IMG/VR virus record: IMGVR_UViG_3300024335_000033
Location: 1-30,359 of that record
DNA length: 30,359 nucleotides
From: a virus
Reading direction: 5' to 3' (one strand)
Part shown: piece after piece, positions 7,901 to 15,393 of the stretch
How the letters are laid out: each line of letters begins with the position of its first letter
Numbering within the stretch: position 1 is the first letter of the stretch
Program-made: the position numbers and the translations under genes
Notes under the pieces: generated by a model
Seen by the model: the letters and a program-made list of their open reading frames with translations, nothing else
Told to the model about the DNA's origin: nothing
Databases searched by the model: none

Positions 7901-8600
7901 AGATATACTAAAAGCTTCTTTAGACAATCAGATAATCACAGAAAACCAGTACAGAGCAAAGCAAAAGGAACTTCAGAAAGCACAGATTGCTGAGGAGAAT
8001 GCTTTGAACAAACAGATATTTGATGCTGAGAAAAAGCAAGATAGAAATAGTGCTATCATTGATGGTACTGCTGCGGCAGCACAAGCCTTTGTGAACGCAT
8101 ACAAGACTGGTGAGCCTATAACGGCAAGTGTAAGAGCAACTCTTAGTGCCTCTATTATTGCTGCTCAAACGATAGCTCAAGTAGCAGCTATCAATAGTAG
8201 AAAGTTCTTCCCTGTGAAATACGAGAGTGGTGGTGTGGTCAATGGGCCAAGCCATTCGTCAGGCGGTGTTCCATTTACTGTGCAAGGTCAAGCAGGTTAT
8301 GAGATGGAAGGTGGTGAGTTTATTGTAAACAAGAAGGCTACTGCTATGCACCGAGACTTACTTGAAAGAATCAATGGCTCAGACAAAACTAATCCAAAGG
8401 TTGGTAAAACACATTTCCAATCGGGTGGTTTAGTTTCCGCTGTAAACAACGAAAGTGTAAATTACCTAAAGGCTATCGCAGAAGCTACCACATCAACGGC
8501 TATAAGCTCAAGTAAACCTGTAAGAGCCTTTATATCTTCTAAAGATTTGAGGTCTAATGAAAACGAAAGAAGACTAAGAGATAGAAACGATAGAATCTAA
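4956..8600 (+). CDS. phage tail tape measure protein
   Basis: At 1214 residues this is the longest gene in the window. Residues 1-180 are a Lys/Glu/Arg-rich coiled coil. Residues about 226-400 match the TP901-type tape measure core, including IEFEKQVANLGAVAGVS and a glycine-rich end (GTGLRGIFTEL). A second long coiled coil runs to about 1025. A hydrophobic Ala-rich segment (about 1031-1078) may insert in the host membrane. The C-terminus has a Gly-rich region (VPFTVQGQAGYEMEGGEFIV), typical of this family. The protein sets tail length and is expelled during infection. At roughly 1.5 angstrom per residue the tail would be near 180 nm, an estimate from a general rule. Confidence 0.92.
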   Translation: MASKSKASEKILQLQLELNKVVLELKKMTEEGNSGVAEFEKLRKKFEQLSGVVKGAEGSVKRSFGQTKDLEKYKDRLQQLITAFNKIKSANNEIDKQVKRQTEEQTKRRKKQIESEQRLLRSSIKEGNARRTAALNQFEARQKEFRRRRAAREKQIEREITNNAIKEQKRRDQAASQASKRKDFRGGFGAQFTPRAIGGAIGSLTKYLGIFRLVNAATQLFTELTLGSAKQAIEFEKQVANLGAVAGVSGEKLKELSNNALDVAGSTRFTATEIIGLQTALAKLGFTSEEVIKSTQSIANVAQALGSPLDATAEQIGKVINQFDLLVEQADFVGDVLVTTINNSALSFDSFGTAIQYVGPIAKNLGLSFEQTAGAMAVLADNGFTASRVGTGLRGIFTELGKTSADVEKSLKSLAQQNLSLSEAVELVGKRNAAQLITLLDNIDALDEGTGKYYEQGRALASSAQQLDTFSGQMSLLNSAFRETQIRFGSFILESDLVLDVLGLLSREAEGLGRAMKNINELGFTKFNEGVESILAGDIKDEELAIELVAKRTGKSIEEITKKYKAYRDGVIESTYDPTIGERRDMLIQKTTDEAVEVEGLVEEINKLVEAREKDFAISQGQAEATKIYSKEVEDLVDKSLKGVNVNKEADKLYKDLQAGINSYSRALKYNKDLTELQRVEYEAAIKTLKGYQDQVANTQRTEEDLSKERERARKKAISEEKKRIQDAIKFADIEFKNQEDSINRQAELRTTAQQQILESETATNEERRAAIEAIADIEEKRQQDVSDAYKRKAEAIQQITIQYEENERVIDAALLKAQQYAVIYDNDIVKDASAALKNFRAETSRLTKEREAGNISQEEYNTAIQRTQDDFEVYIKNLIASNNLGEDAEKILLNMVEAFDRMGISIGNIGGEAAVTSLKEFADKLKNDEEFRREFFGDLMSKSVDAAAESFSAFNDVALENTKNRLESELEEIKNRYKIEEDILKASLDNQIITENQYRAKQKELQKAQIAEENALNKQIFDAEKKQDRNSAIIDGTAAAAQAFVNAYKTGEPITASVRATLSASIIAAQTIAQVAAINSRKFFPVKYESGGVVNGPSHSSGGVPFTVQGQAGYEMEGGEFIVNKKATAMHRDLLERINGSDKTNPKVGKTHFQSGGLVSAVNNESVNYLKAIAEATTSTAISSSKPVRAFISSKDLRSNENERRLRDRNDRI

Positions 8601-9163
8601 TGAGTGATTACAATTTTTTACACAACCCTGCTATAAACCAAACCTTTAGCGGAACTGTTTCGGGAGAAGTTATAACCTTATCTTCGGGAAGCTTTGATAC
8701 TGGCGATGCTATCCACATAACCATAAGCGATACAGTAGGTGTTTATGCTTACTGTACCGATGGTGCTGCAAGGACATTTAAGTTTGACAGCGAGATATAC
8801 CAAAATGTGCCTGCTACCATTACAAACAAAACAGGTGAGTATTGGGAAGGGGTAAGTGATTTGGTGTACGATGATGTAGATTCTTACAGAATCGCAGCCA
8901 ATGTTAGTAAAGGGTTGTATTCCGATTCTTACTTGGTGTATAAAACATCTGTTGATTACAGCTTAACAATATCTTCAAAAAGAAGAGAGTTCTTTGAGAA
9001 CACTGCTAATAAGTCTGTGAAGAATTTAGTACTTGCAAACAACATTATATTTACCGACACCTGTAAAGAAGTGGCTTATAAGGTTTCTTTTAGAGACGAT
9101 GAGTTTGACTTTTTCAATAACAAGTTTAGGTCTTCATTAGAGTTTAATATCGCAACACGATAG
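8600..9163 (+). CDS. tail protein downstream of tape measure (distal-tail-like position)
   Basis: This 187-residue protein is rich in Thr, Ser, Asp and aromatic residues with alternating strand patterns, as in beta-sandwich virion proteins. No specific motif is recognised. It overlaps the tape measure stop by one base (TAATG) and is followed one base later by the large tail-tip protein. That is the slot of distal tail proteins in many siphoviruses. A role in the tail tip is therefore inferred from position. Cys residues occur singly, and no signal peptide or membrane helix is visible. Confidence 0.5.
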   Translation: MSDYNFLHNPAINQTFSGTVSGEVITLSSGSFDTGDAIHITISDTVGVYAYCTDGAARTFKFDSEIYQNVPATITNKTGEYWEGVSDLVYDDVDSYRIAANVSKGLYSDSYLVYKTSVDYSLTISSKRREFFENTANKSVKNLVLANNIIFTDTCKEVAYKVSFRDDEFDFFNNKFRSSLEFNIATR

Positions 9164-9164
9164 T

Positions 9165-11864
9165 ATGATTTTTAAATTAGAAGTTAGTACACAGCCCACT
9201 ACAGGCTTTGAAACCGTTGACCTGTTTCCTAACCAACAGTTAAATTACGATATTGACTTTTATGACTCTTTAGATGTAAACAAGGTTGCTGTGCCTTTTT
9301 CCACAGATATGAGGATTCCCTTGACAGACATAAACATAAGTGTGTTTGGGTACAATCCTTTTACCTCAGCAGTCGCAGATTATCCAAAAGAAGATTACTA
9401 CTTTAAGATAAGTGTTTACGGTTCTGCTACAACAACCTTGCAAGGTATGATGAATATTCGTTCTATAGAATATTTGTCAAATGAACCATACATTGAGATA
9501 CTGCTAAAAGACTTTGTTTCAAAGTACATTAGCGACTTAAAAGAGACAACTCTGGCTGAGGTATACGATAGCTATGCGAGCAGTTGGACAAGCACTATAT
9601 ACAGGCAAAACAGAACAATGAATACCTTCTTAACCAACAGCGTGGTAGCAGGTGGTGAAAGAGGCATACTAAACCAAAACCCTTTAGACAGGCCAATTAT
9701 ATTTCCCTTTGTAGACTTCTGCAACGATGTACACGGAAAGTTTGGTTATGCGGCAAGGCAGTTTACTGAGTACGGTGTGGGTATGGATAGGGCAGGAATC
9801 GTGCCAGTATTCTCTGTAAAAAACTTTCTAACGACTATAGGTGATTGGTTAACATCCGAAGGGTTTAATACTCGTGTAGATTCTAAACTTTTTGGGTTAA
9901 ATTACACATCAGCCATAGAAGACTTTCAGCCTGAGAAATTACATATGGTTTTGCCCTGTAAGCTTGAGGCTGATAAAGATGTAAAGACAAGGGAGTTTCA
10001 CTTGAACCAAGCACCATTTTGGGTAGGCACAAATGAGAATATGTCGGGTATAAAAAATGCAGACAGTATTAGAAAACAAATAATTACTCAATGGTTTTAT
10101 CACAACGAAACATTTGGCAACTACGGCACGCATACTGATGGTGAGGGAGAACTAACAATATCTAACACAGTGGGAGCTACTTACGGCCTTGATGTTACCG
10201 ATGCACCATATCCCGATGACGGACAGGATGGTAGAGCAGGTAATGAAAGAGGATACTTTGCTCCATATATGTCTTTTGATGCAGACATAACATACCTTTC
10301 GGGAAGTGCTTTTGCGGAAGTGGCTCAGATACAATACGAAATTCCCATATTTGATGAGGATAGAATGACTTATCAAATCAAACAAACACACGAAGACAGT
10401 ACAATGACATTTGGTGTTTTTATAGGTATTTATGAAAATGGTTATCAAATCAAGAAGTTGCGATTAGAAGATTCTAATGGTGACGCTGTGGTTCTCAACG
10501 CATCTGATGCAACAGTACAACAAGGTAATAGTGATAAGACAAGCCATCAGTCTTCTCCTACACATCAATTTTTTTATGATGAAGACTTTACTGAGTTTGT
10601 AGTGTTTGACTCTAACTATCAAACAGTACAAGATATGCTTGTATGGGAAGAAGTCCCTGCTTTATATATTCCTTCTGATTTAGAAATAGAAATAAATTCA
10701 GAATCAAGATACGGAGTTAATTATTATATAGAGCCTGTTGATGGAGAGCTTAGGGCTGAGGTAGGGGTGACATCAGTTAGTCACGGAAGCCATTGGCTAA
10801 TAACCCAAACAAATACATTTAACTACACAACAGCAGACATAAGAAAGGCAATCACAAGGATACCCGACTACGCTAACCTGGACTTAAAGTTTGTAGCAAA
10901 CGCAAATTACAATCCTTACTTTATTAATGACGAAACTAATATAAAGGAATCCTTAGAAAATACAGCCAAGGTAACGCCTTTCAAAGTTTTAGTTGATATA
11001 TGCAAGAGGTTTGGATGTGGTTTGTTTTACGAGTATGATTCTTCCCTTAACAAAAATATACTTAGGGTAGACCCTTTACACTTGGTAAGAACAGGTACTG
11101 AGAACATCAATAGTATGGTTGACGACCTTAAATCTGTAAAGGTTTCTATAGGTGGCAGCAGGGTTAAAAACCTTGTAATAGAAAATAAAGACTTTAATCT
11201 ATTCTTTGATGATGAGGATGGGGATGATGTAACCATAGGAAGTACCACACAAGAAATAAATGCTGACGGCACTAATGATATTGAGATTAAGTTAGATTCC
11301 TCTATATACTACAAATCTGTTTGTGGAAGCTCTATAGATAATCCCGACAACCAAAACTTAGAAAATAAGATTATATCAGAGGCCGAGATTGGTTTCACTA
11401 AAAACCTGTTTACTAAGCACCAAGATGTAGGTGTGAGATTTGCTTATGTAGATAAGCCTATATACAAGACAAGGTTGAAAAGACCAAAGGTTGTAAACTT
11501 CACCCACAGACCCAACATATACACCCTTACCCAAAAGATATACGAGGACTGGGCATTACACACATTTAACGGTAGATTATTCCACTACAACACCGCAGGG
11601 TACAATCTACTTGCTGAGGACGAGAGTGGTAACACAACAGACTACTACGACCTAATTTCTCAAAACGAAAAGGTAAAGTACTCTGAAAGCCCTACCATAG
11701 AATTTGATATGGTGGTTAGCATAGATAAGTTAGCATCTTTAGATTTCTTTGTTAAAACACTAAACTGCTCAAGGATAAATGCTGCAAGTATACTTGTTAA
11801 GAATGTAGAGGGCGAAGTCTTTGAAGACTATGCTTACTTGACTATACAAGGATTATTACAATAA
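9165..11864 (+). CDS. large tail-tip / baseplate hub-like protein
   Basis: This 899-residue protein is the second largest here. The N-terminus (about 20-130) has DLFPNQQLNYDIDFYDSLDV and a proline/threonine-rich strand region, a layout I associate with conserved tail-hub proteins of Bacteroidota phages. The rest is a long beta-rich body with acidic loops. The region about 580-680 (KVTPFKVLVDICKRFGCGLFYEYD) resembles baseplate-hub folds in which a helix precedes strands, but I cannot prove this. It lies between the tape measure cluster and head genes, and stops just before an AATT-GTA-AATT element. A tail-tip or adsorption-hub role is inferred. Confidence 0.55.
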   Translation: MIFKLEVSTQPTTGFETVDLFPNQQLNYDIDFYDSLDVNKVAVPFSTDMRIPLTDINISVFGYNPFTSAVADYPKEDYYFKISVYGSATTTLQGMMNIRSIEYLSNEPYIEILLKDFVSKYISDLKETTLAEVYDSYASSWTSTIYRQNRTMNTFLTNSVVAGGERGILNQNPLDRPIIFPFVDFCNDVHGKFGYAARQFTEYGVGMDRAGIVPVFSVKNFLTTIGDWLTSEGFNTRVDSKLFGLNYTSAIEDFQPEKLHMVLPCKLEADKDVKTREFHLNQAPFWVGTNENMSGIKNADSIRKQIITQWFYHNETFGNYGTHTDGEGELTISNTVGATYGLDVTDAPYPDDGQDGRAGNERGYFAPYMSFDADITYLSGSAFAEVAQIQYEIPIFDEDRMTYQIKQTHEDSTMTFGVFIGIYENGYQIKKLRLEDSNGDAVVLNASDATVQQGNSDKTSHQSSPTHQFFYDEDFTEFVVFDSNYQTVQDMLVWEEVPALYIPSDLEIEINSESRYGVNYYIEPVDGELRAEVGVTSVSHGSHWLITQTNTFNYTTADIRKAITRIPDYANLDLKFVANANYNPYFINDETNIKESLENTAKVTPFKVLVDICKRFGCGLFYEYDSSLNKNILRVDPLHLVRTGTENINSMVDDLKSVKVSIGGSRVKNLVIENKDFNLFFDDEDGDDVTIGSTTQEINADGTNDIEIKLDSSIYYKSVCGSSIDNPDNQNLENKIISEAEIGFTKNLFTKHQDVGVRFAYVDKPIYKTRLKRPKVVNFTHRPNIYTLTQKIYEDWALHTFNGRLFHYNTAGYNLLAEDESGNTTDYYDLISQNEKVKYSESPTIEFDMVVSIDKLASLDFFVKTLNCSRINAASILVKNVEGEVFEDYAYLTIQGLLQ

Positions 11865-11874
11865 TTGTAAATTA
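11862..11874. promoter_or_regulatory. AATT-GTA-AATT element, copy 2
   Basis: TAATT-GTA-AATTA begins with the stop codon of the tail-tip gene (11862-11864) and ends 5 bases before the ATG at 11880. The 15 bases before the ATG (TTGTAAATTAATACA) are identical to those before the portal gene. Confidence 0.5.
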
Positions 11875-11879
11875 ATACA

Positions 11880-12677
11880 ATGGCTACATACAACGACTAC
11901 CCACAATCTGCATCAAACAACGCCAAGAGAGTTCTTGAGTGGAAAAAGAAGTATGGAAAAGAAGTTAAAGGAATGACTTCTGTGGGGTGGACTCGTGCAA
12001 ACCAATTAGCCTCAAAAAGTAAACTATCCTATGAGACTATTGCTCGAATGGCTGCGTTTAACCGCCATCGCAAGAATGCTAAAATTGACCCTAAGTATAA
12101 GAGTACGCCTTGGAAAGATAGAGGTTATGTTGCTTGGCTTGGATGGGGTGGCACAAGCGGAGTTAACTGGGCGATTAGAAAAGCTGAGTCTATCCGAAAA
12201 GGACGGATTAAGGCAAGTGCTACAGTATCTGATGTCCCGTGGGGGAATCGCAAAGCTAAGGTTAAAGAACCAAAGGAGAAAAAGGATTACGCTACTCAAG
12301 GAAAAGATGGTAGCATTAAAAAGTCTCCCAAAGCTCCTAAGAGTAAAACTCCTGAGAAGAATCCTAAAGGTGTTGGAAAGGGTGGAAAGCTTTCTCCAAA
12401 GATTATTAAGTCTATAAACTCAAAGGTTAGTAAGCACAATGAAAAGTATCCCGACAAAAAGATTGGTACAGCGGCTGCAAAGCGTGTTGTCCTTCGTGGT
12501 ATGGGTGCTTTTAATACATCCCACTCACCAAAGGTTACCTCAGCGGTACAATGGGGATTGGCAAGACTAAACGCATTTATGTACTTGGTAAAGAACGGTA
12601 ACCCTTCTAACCCTAAGTACACACAAGACAACGACTTGCTACCTAAGTGGCACAAAAAAAGTAAGAAGAATGGATAA
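11880..12677 (+). CDS. DUF5824-like basic virion/maturation protein
   Basis: This 265-residue, very basic protein has three parts. The N-terminal domain (1-110) has SNNAKRVLEWKKKYG, VGWTRANQLASKS and LGWGGTSGVNWAIRK, a pattern I associate with domains attached to phage prohead proteases. The middle (about 115-170) is a Lys/Pro/Gly-rich linker. The C-terminal domain (about 185-255) has VLRGMGAFNTSHSPK and LARLNAFMYLVKNG, matching my memory of DUF5824. It overlaps the XkdF-type protease gene by 8 bases, so the two are probably coupled in head maturation. The basic linker might contact DNA or the acidic scaffold tail. Function is not established. Confidence 0.6.
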   Translation: MATYNDYPQSASNNAKRVLEWKKKYGKEVKGMTSVGWTRANQLASKSKLSYETIARMAAFNRHRKNAKIDPKYKSTPWKDRGYVAWLGWGGTSGVNWAIRKAESIRKGRIKASATVSDVPWGNRKAKVKEPKEKKDYATQGKDGSIKKSPKAPKSKTPEKNPKGVGKGGKLSPKIIKSINSKVSKHNEKYPDKKIGTAAAKRVVLRGMGAFNTSHSPKVTSAVQWGLARLNAFMYLVKNGNPSNPKYTQDNDLLPKWHKKSKKNG

Positions 12678-13698
12678 GTTACCATTATTTGATATAACAT
12701 TAGATGACATCGAACAGGGGATGTACAAGATTTCTTTGGTAGACAAACCTGCTATTGAGGAAAACTTTATCTACTTCAATGAAGTTAAGAAAATAGAGAT
12801 GTTTTCTAATGATGAAAGAAAAGAGGTTGTAGGGCCTATTATGATTCCTAACAAGGAAATCCTACGCCACAGTCCTGATATGGGATATTACTATGTACGG
12901 TTCACGGAAGATACTATCCGTGATATTATGTATAAGTATTCTAAAGAAGGGTTGTTTAACGCATTTGGCATCAACCACGCTCACGATACTGAGGATGTGG
13001 TTATGCTTGAAGTTTGGATGAAAGAATCAGAGAACGATAAGTCTAAGGACTACGGCTATAATCTTCCAAACGGTACAGTATTCGTAAAGGCTAAAATTGA
13101 GTCTGACGAATTGTTTAGCTCAATCAAAAGTGGGGAGATAAATGGTTTCTCCATTGAGATTAAAGCAGATATTAAACCAACAAATAAAGAAAATCAAATG
13201 AGTGAATTTGTTTTTGCAAAAGAGTTGGGTAAATTGGAGGCTCAATTTGAGGCTACAGTAAGCCAATTCAATGCTAAAATCGAAGCCTTGGAGAATGAGA
13301 ACGCATCTCTTCTCGAAGCATTGACATCTTTTGAAGAAAGTTTCGCAGGAGTGGATGAGTTAAAGTCCGCTATCGAAATGATTCAAAAGCACATCTCTTC
13401 TATGGGCGATATGGCTAAAGAAGAAGATGAAGAAGAAATGAAACATACTCCCGACCACAAGGAAGAAGAAAAGGAAGAGGAGATGAAGGAAGAAGAAAAG
13501 GAAGAGGATATGATGAAGGACGATGAGGACAAGTATTCTGCTACAGAAGAAACCACTGAGGCTGAGGTTGAGGAGCAATTTGCTGCTGAACAACAAGCAC
13601 CAGAGGTTGAAGAAACAGTAGAAGACAAGACTGTAGTCTTTGATGCTATTACTCCCGAAAAGATAGAAATTATCAACAAGTTCTTCGGTAAAAAGTAA
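12670..13698 (+). CDS. XkdF-type prohead protease fused to scaffold
   Basis: This 342-residue protein joins two functions. Residues about 50-168 match the XkdF putative serine protease family: VVGPIMIPNKEILRH, the His-containing NHAHD (H103, H105) and GEINGFSIEIKA, where S161 is the likely nucleophile. Residues 185-245 form a coiled coil and 250-320 a highly acidic Glu-rich tail, typical of capsid scaffolds that are degraded in maturation. An in-frame ATG at 13198 (residue 177) lies exactly at the domain border and could give a scaffold-only product. The gene sits directly before the major capsid gene, as expected. Confidence 0.8.
   Translation: MDKLPLFDITLDDIEQGMYKISLVDKPAIEENFIYFNEVKKIEMFSNDERKEVVGPIMIPNKEILRHSPDMGYYYVRFTEDTIRDIMYKYSKEGLFNAFGINHAHDTEDVVMLEVWMKESENDKSKDYGYNLPNGTVFVKAKIESDELFSSIKSGEINGFSIEIKADIKPTNKENQMSEFVFAKELGKLEAQFEATVSQFNAKIEALENENASLLEALTSFEESFAGVDELKSAIEMIQKHISSMGDMAKEEDEEEMKHTPDHKEEEKEEEMKEEEKEEDMMKDDEDKYSATEETTEAEVEEQFAAEQQAPEVEETVEDKTVVFDAITPEKIEIINKFFGKK
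13198..13698 (+). other. possible internal start producing scaffold alone
   Basis: An in-frame ATG at 13198-13200 follows the A-rich stretch aataaagaaaatcaa and would encode the 166-residue coiled-coil/acidic half without the protease. Nested scaffold starts are known in lambda (C/Nu3). The A-rich leader resembles leaders of other genes here. This is inference from position; no experiment is visible in sequence. Confidence 0.35.
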
Positions 13699-13712
13699 TT
13701 ATTGTAAATTAA
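13699..13712. promoter_or_regulatory. AATT-GTA-AATT element, copy 3, capsid leader
   Basis: TTATT-GTA-AATTAA starts directly after the protease/scaffold stop codon and opens the 47-base leader of the major capsid gene. The rest of the leader is A-rich (aaaataaaatataaaATG) with no Shine-Dalgarno sequence, as in highly expressed Bacteroidota genes. Confidence 0.5.
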
Positions 13713-13745
13713 GTAAAAGAATCGTTTTCCAAAATAAAATATAAA

Positions 13746-14726
13746 ATGGCAAATTTAAAATTCGATAATGTTGATGTAACAAACGCAGGTGACTGGGGTA
13801 ACCGTCAAGCAGGTTTGTTTATTGATACTATGATTAAATCAGCGGCTGTACTTGACCGCTTCACTATCGTTGATGGTGTAAAAGACAAGTTGAATGTTCC
13901 TGTATTCGCTATCGCTCCCGATAACGCATCAGGTGACCCTGTGGATGGATTCCGCACAGGAGCTAACTGTACTTTTGATGACAACTGGACTGCTGACATC
14001 ACTGAAAAGGAAATGAGTGTAACAACATTTGCTTGGGGCTTCAAGAACTGTAAAGATGCTCTTGAGTCTTCTTACCGTAGCTTGATGCTAAAGAAAGGTC
14101 AGTTGAATCCTGAGACTTTAGATGCTGAATTCCGTTCTTGGATGTTTGACCGCTTCTCTAAAGTGGCTGCTGAGAAAGCATTGTTACTTGCAGGCTCTCA
14201 GCTTACTACTGCAATGACAACTGGTGCTGATGCAGTTGATGCTGCACAAACTATAGTTGTTTCTACAGATGCTGCTACAGGTGACCTACAAAAGTCTGCC
14301 GAGATATTAGATGTTCTTGAATTAGCTTACTTGGCTATGAGCAGCGAAATGGCTTCTGCTGTTTATGGTGATGCTGACCGTGAGTTTAAACCTGCAATCT
14401 TCTTAGGTACTACTGCTTACCAAGCATACCAAATTGCTATGGCTCAGGACTTTAAGAACGCTGCTTTAGCAACAAGCGATTCTATTTCTCGTGGTGCGCT
14501 TCCTGCTTACTACGGAATGGAAGTTATTCACTTTGCTCCATTAGCTGCTGACACTGCATTTATCACTCCTCCAAGTAACTTGGTGTTGTTGACTGATGAC
14601 TACAATGATGTTCGTGCTATCGGTTCAGAATACGAGCCTCGTGAACACGCTGAGTACTTGTACGGAAGATTCAAATTAGGTTTTGACTATATGCAGTCTA
14701 AGAACATCGTTCTTATCAAACCTTAA
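13746..14726 (+). CDS. major capsid protein
   Basis: This 326-residue protein follows the protease/scaffold gene and is the expected HK97-fold shell protein. The N-terminus includes WGNRQAGLFIDTMIKSAAVL; the middle has a long helix (about 105-155) and Ala-rich spine-like segments. The C-terminal part (about 255-326) contains YYGMEVIHFAPLA and a terminal strand ending NIVLIKP, common in this fold. The fold call comes from size, composition and context, since capsid sequences diverge quickly. A 47-base A-rich leader upstream and a strong hairpin downstream suggest high, separate expression. No cleavage site can be fixed by eye. Confidence 0.8.
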   Translation: MANLKFDNVDVTNAGDWGNRQAGLFIDTMIKSAAVLDRFTIVDGVKDKLNVPVFAIAPDNASGDPVDGFRTGANCTFDDNWTADITEKEMSVTTFAWGFKNCKDALESSYRSLMLKKGQLNPETLDAEFRSWMFDRFSKVAAEKALLLAGSQLTTAMTTGADAVDAAQTIVVSTDAATGDLQKSAEILDVLELAYLAMSSEMASAVYGDADREFKPAIFLGTTAYQAYQIAMAQDFKNAALATSDSISRGALPAYYGMEVIHFAPLAADTAFITPPSNLVLLTDDYNDVRAIGSEYEPREHAEYLYGRFKLGFDYMQSKNIVLIKP

Positions 14727-14743
14727 CAAATTAACTAACTAAT

Positions 14744-14763
14744 GGAAGGGCTTCGGCCCTTCC
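14744..14763 (+). terminator. UUCG-loop hairpin after the capsid gene
   Basis: GGAAGGGC (14744-14751) pairs perfectly with GCCCTTCC (14756-14763) around a TTCG tetraloop, an exceptionally stable fold. No T-run follows (tataat instead), so it is a weak intrinsic terminator at best. It may instead stabilise the capsid mRNA 3' end or give partial termination. Confidence 0.65.
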
Positions 14764-14781
14764 TATAATACCTCATAAATT

Positions 14782-15324
14782 ATGGCTTGTACTGTTACAT
14801 TATCAGGAATCACTTACGGATGTGATGACTTAGGTATTGGTGGTATTGTTGAGCTTCACCTTGCTTCTAAAGCAACGGTTTTGGATGCCACTACTGCTAT
14901 TACAAAAGATGATGCTACTCGTGTTATTTCTGCTGCTTCCGCCAATCCTTCTGACTTGGTTGAAATTCAGTTTCACCTAAAAGATGGATTCTCTGTCTTT
15001 AGCGAAGTGAAGACTGTAAACCCAACAGGCGGATTCACTACCGTTCCAACTATTTCTGTAGAGCTTCCTAAGATGGATGCTACTAAGATTAGTGCTTTAG
15101 ACCAAATGTCTAATGGCCCAAAAGAAATGGTAGCTTTCGTTAAGACTGCGGCAGGTACTTACCACGCTGTAGGCTTAGACCACGGAATCTATGTTTCTAC
15201 TGTAGATGGTAATTCGGGAACTGGCCGTGCTGAAAAGAACCGCTTCCAACTCACCCTAACAGGTGAGGAGGATGGATTGTCTTACAGCATGACTGAATCC
15301 GTATATAACGACCTTACTACTTGA
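14782..15324 (+). CDS. tail-tube-like major virion protein, paralogue 1
   Basis: This 180-residue protein has the N-terminal layout MACTVTLSGITYGCDD followed by a GGI turn, which I associate with an abundant virion protein of Bacteroidota phages. The C-terminal half (RFQLTLTGEEDGLSYSM) resembles the end strands of tail-tube proteins. The gene at 16539 shares both features and looks like a paralogue. It lies between two hairpins (14744-14763 and the terminator at 15347), so it may form its own transcript. A tail-tube role is likely. A head decoration role is the alternative, since the gene directly follows the capsid gene. Confidence 0.6.
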   Translation: MACTVTLSGITYGCDDLGIGGIVELHLASKATVLDATTAITKDDATRVISAASANPSDLVEIQFHLKDGFSVFSEVKTVNPTGGFTTVPTISVELPKMDATKISALDQMSNGPKEMVAFVKTAAGTYHAVGLDHGIYVSTVDGNSGTGRAEKNRFQLTLTGEEDGLSYSMTESVYNDLTT

Positions 15325-15330
15325 TAACAA

Positions 15331-15343
15331 TCTTGTAAATTAT
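15331..15343. promoter_or_regulatory. AATT-GTA-AATT element, copy 4 (degenerate left arm)
   Basis: TCTT-GTA-AATTA lies 7 bases after a gene end, but here no gene starts directly behind it. CTTGT (15332-15336) can also pair with ACAAG (15345-15349), which shares three bases with the left arm of the terminator that follows. Confidence 0.35.
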
Positions 15344-15346
15344 AAC

Positions 15347-15378
15347 AAGGGGAGTGGAGTAATCCTCTCCCCTTTTTT
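15347..15378 (+). terminator. strong rho-independent terminator
   Basis: AAGGGGAG (15347-15354) pairs with CTCCCCTT (15367-15374). After one T-T mismatch, GGA (15356-15358) pairs with TCC (15363-15365), closed by a GTAA (GNRA) tetraloop. A run of six T follows the stem C's (15373-15378). This is a textbook intrinsic terminator separating the first tail-tube-like gene from the decoration gene. Confidence 0.85.
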
Positions 15379-15393
15379 AATATAAATATATAT

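Noticed and set aside
12031-12417. Second 128-aa plus-strand frame inside the DUF5824-like gene
   Set aside because: Arg/Leu-rich composition typical of a shadow frame; the overlapping frame has recognisable domains and good neighbours.
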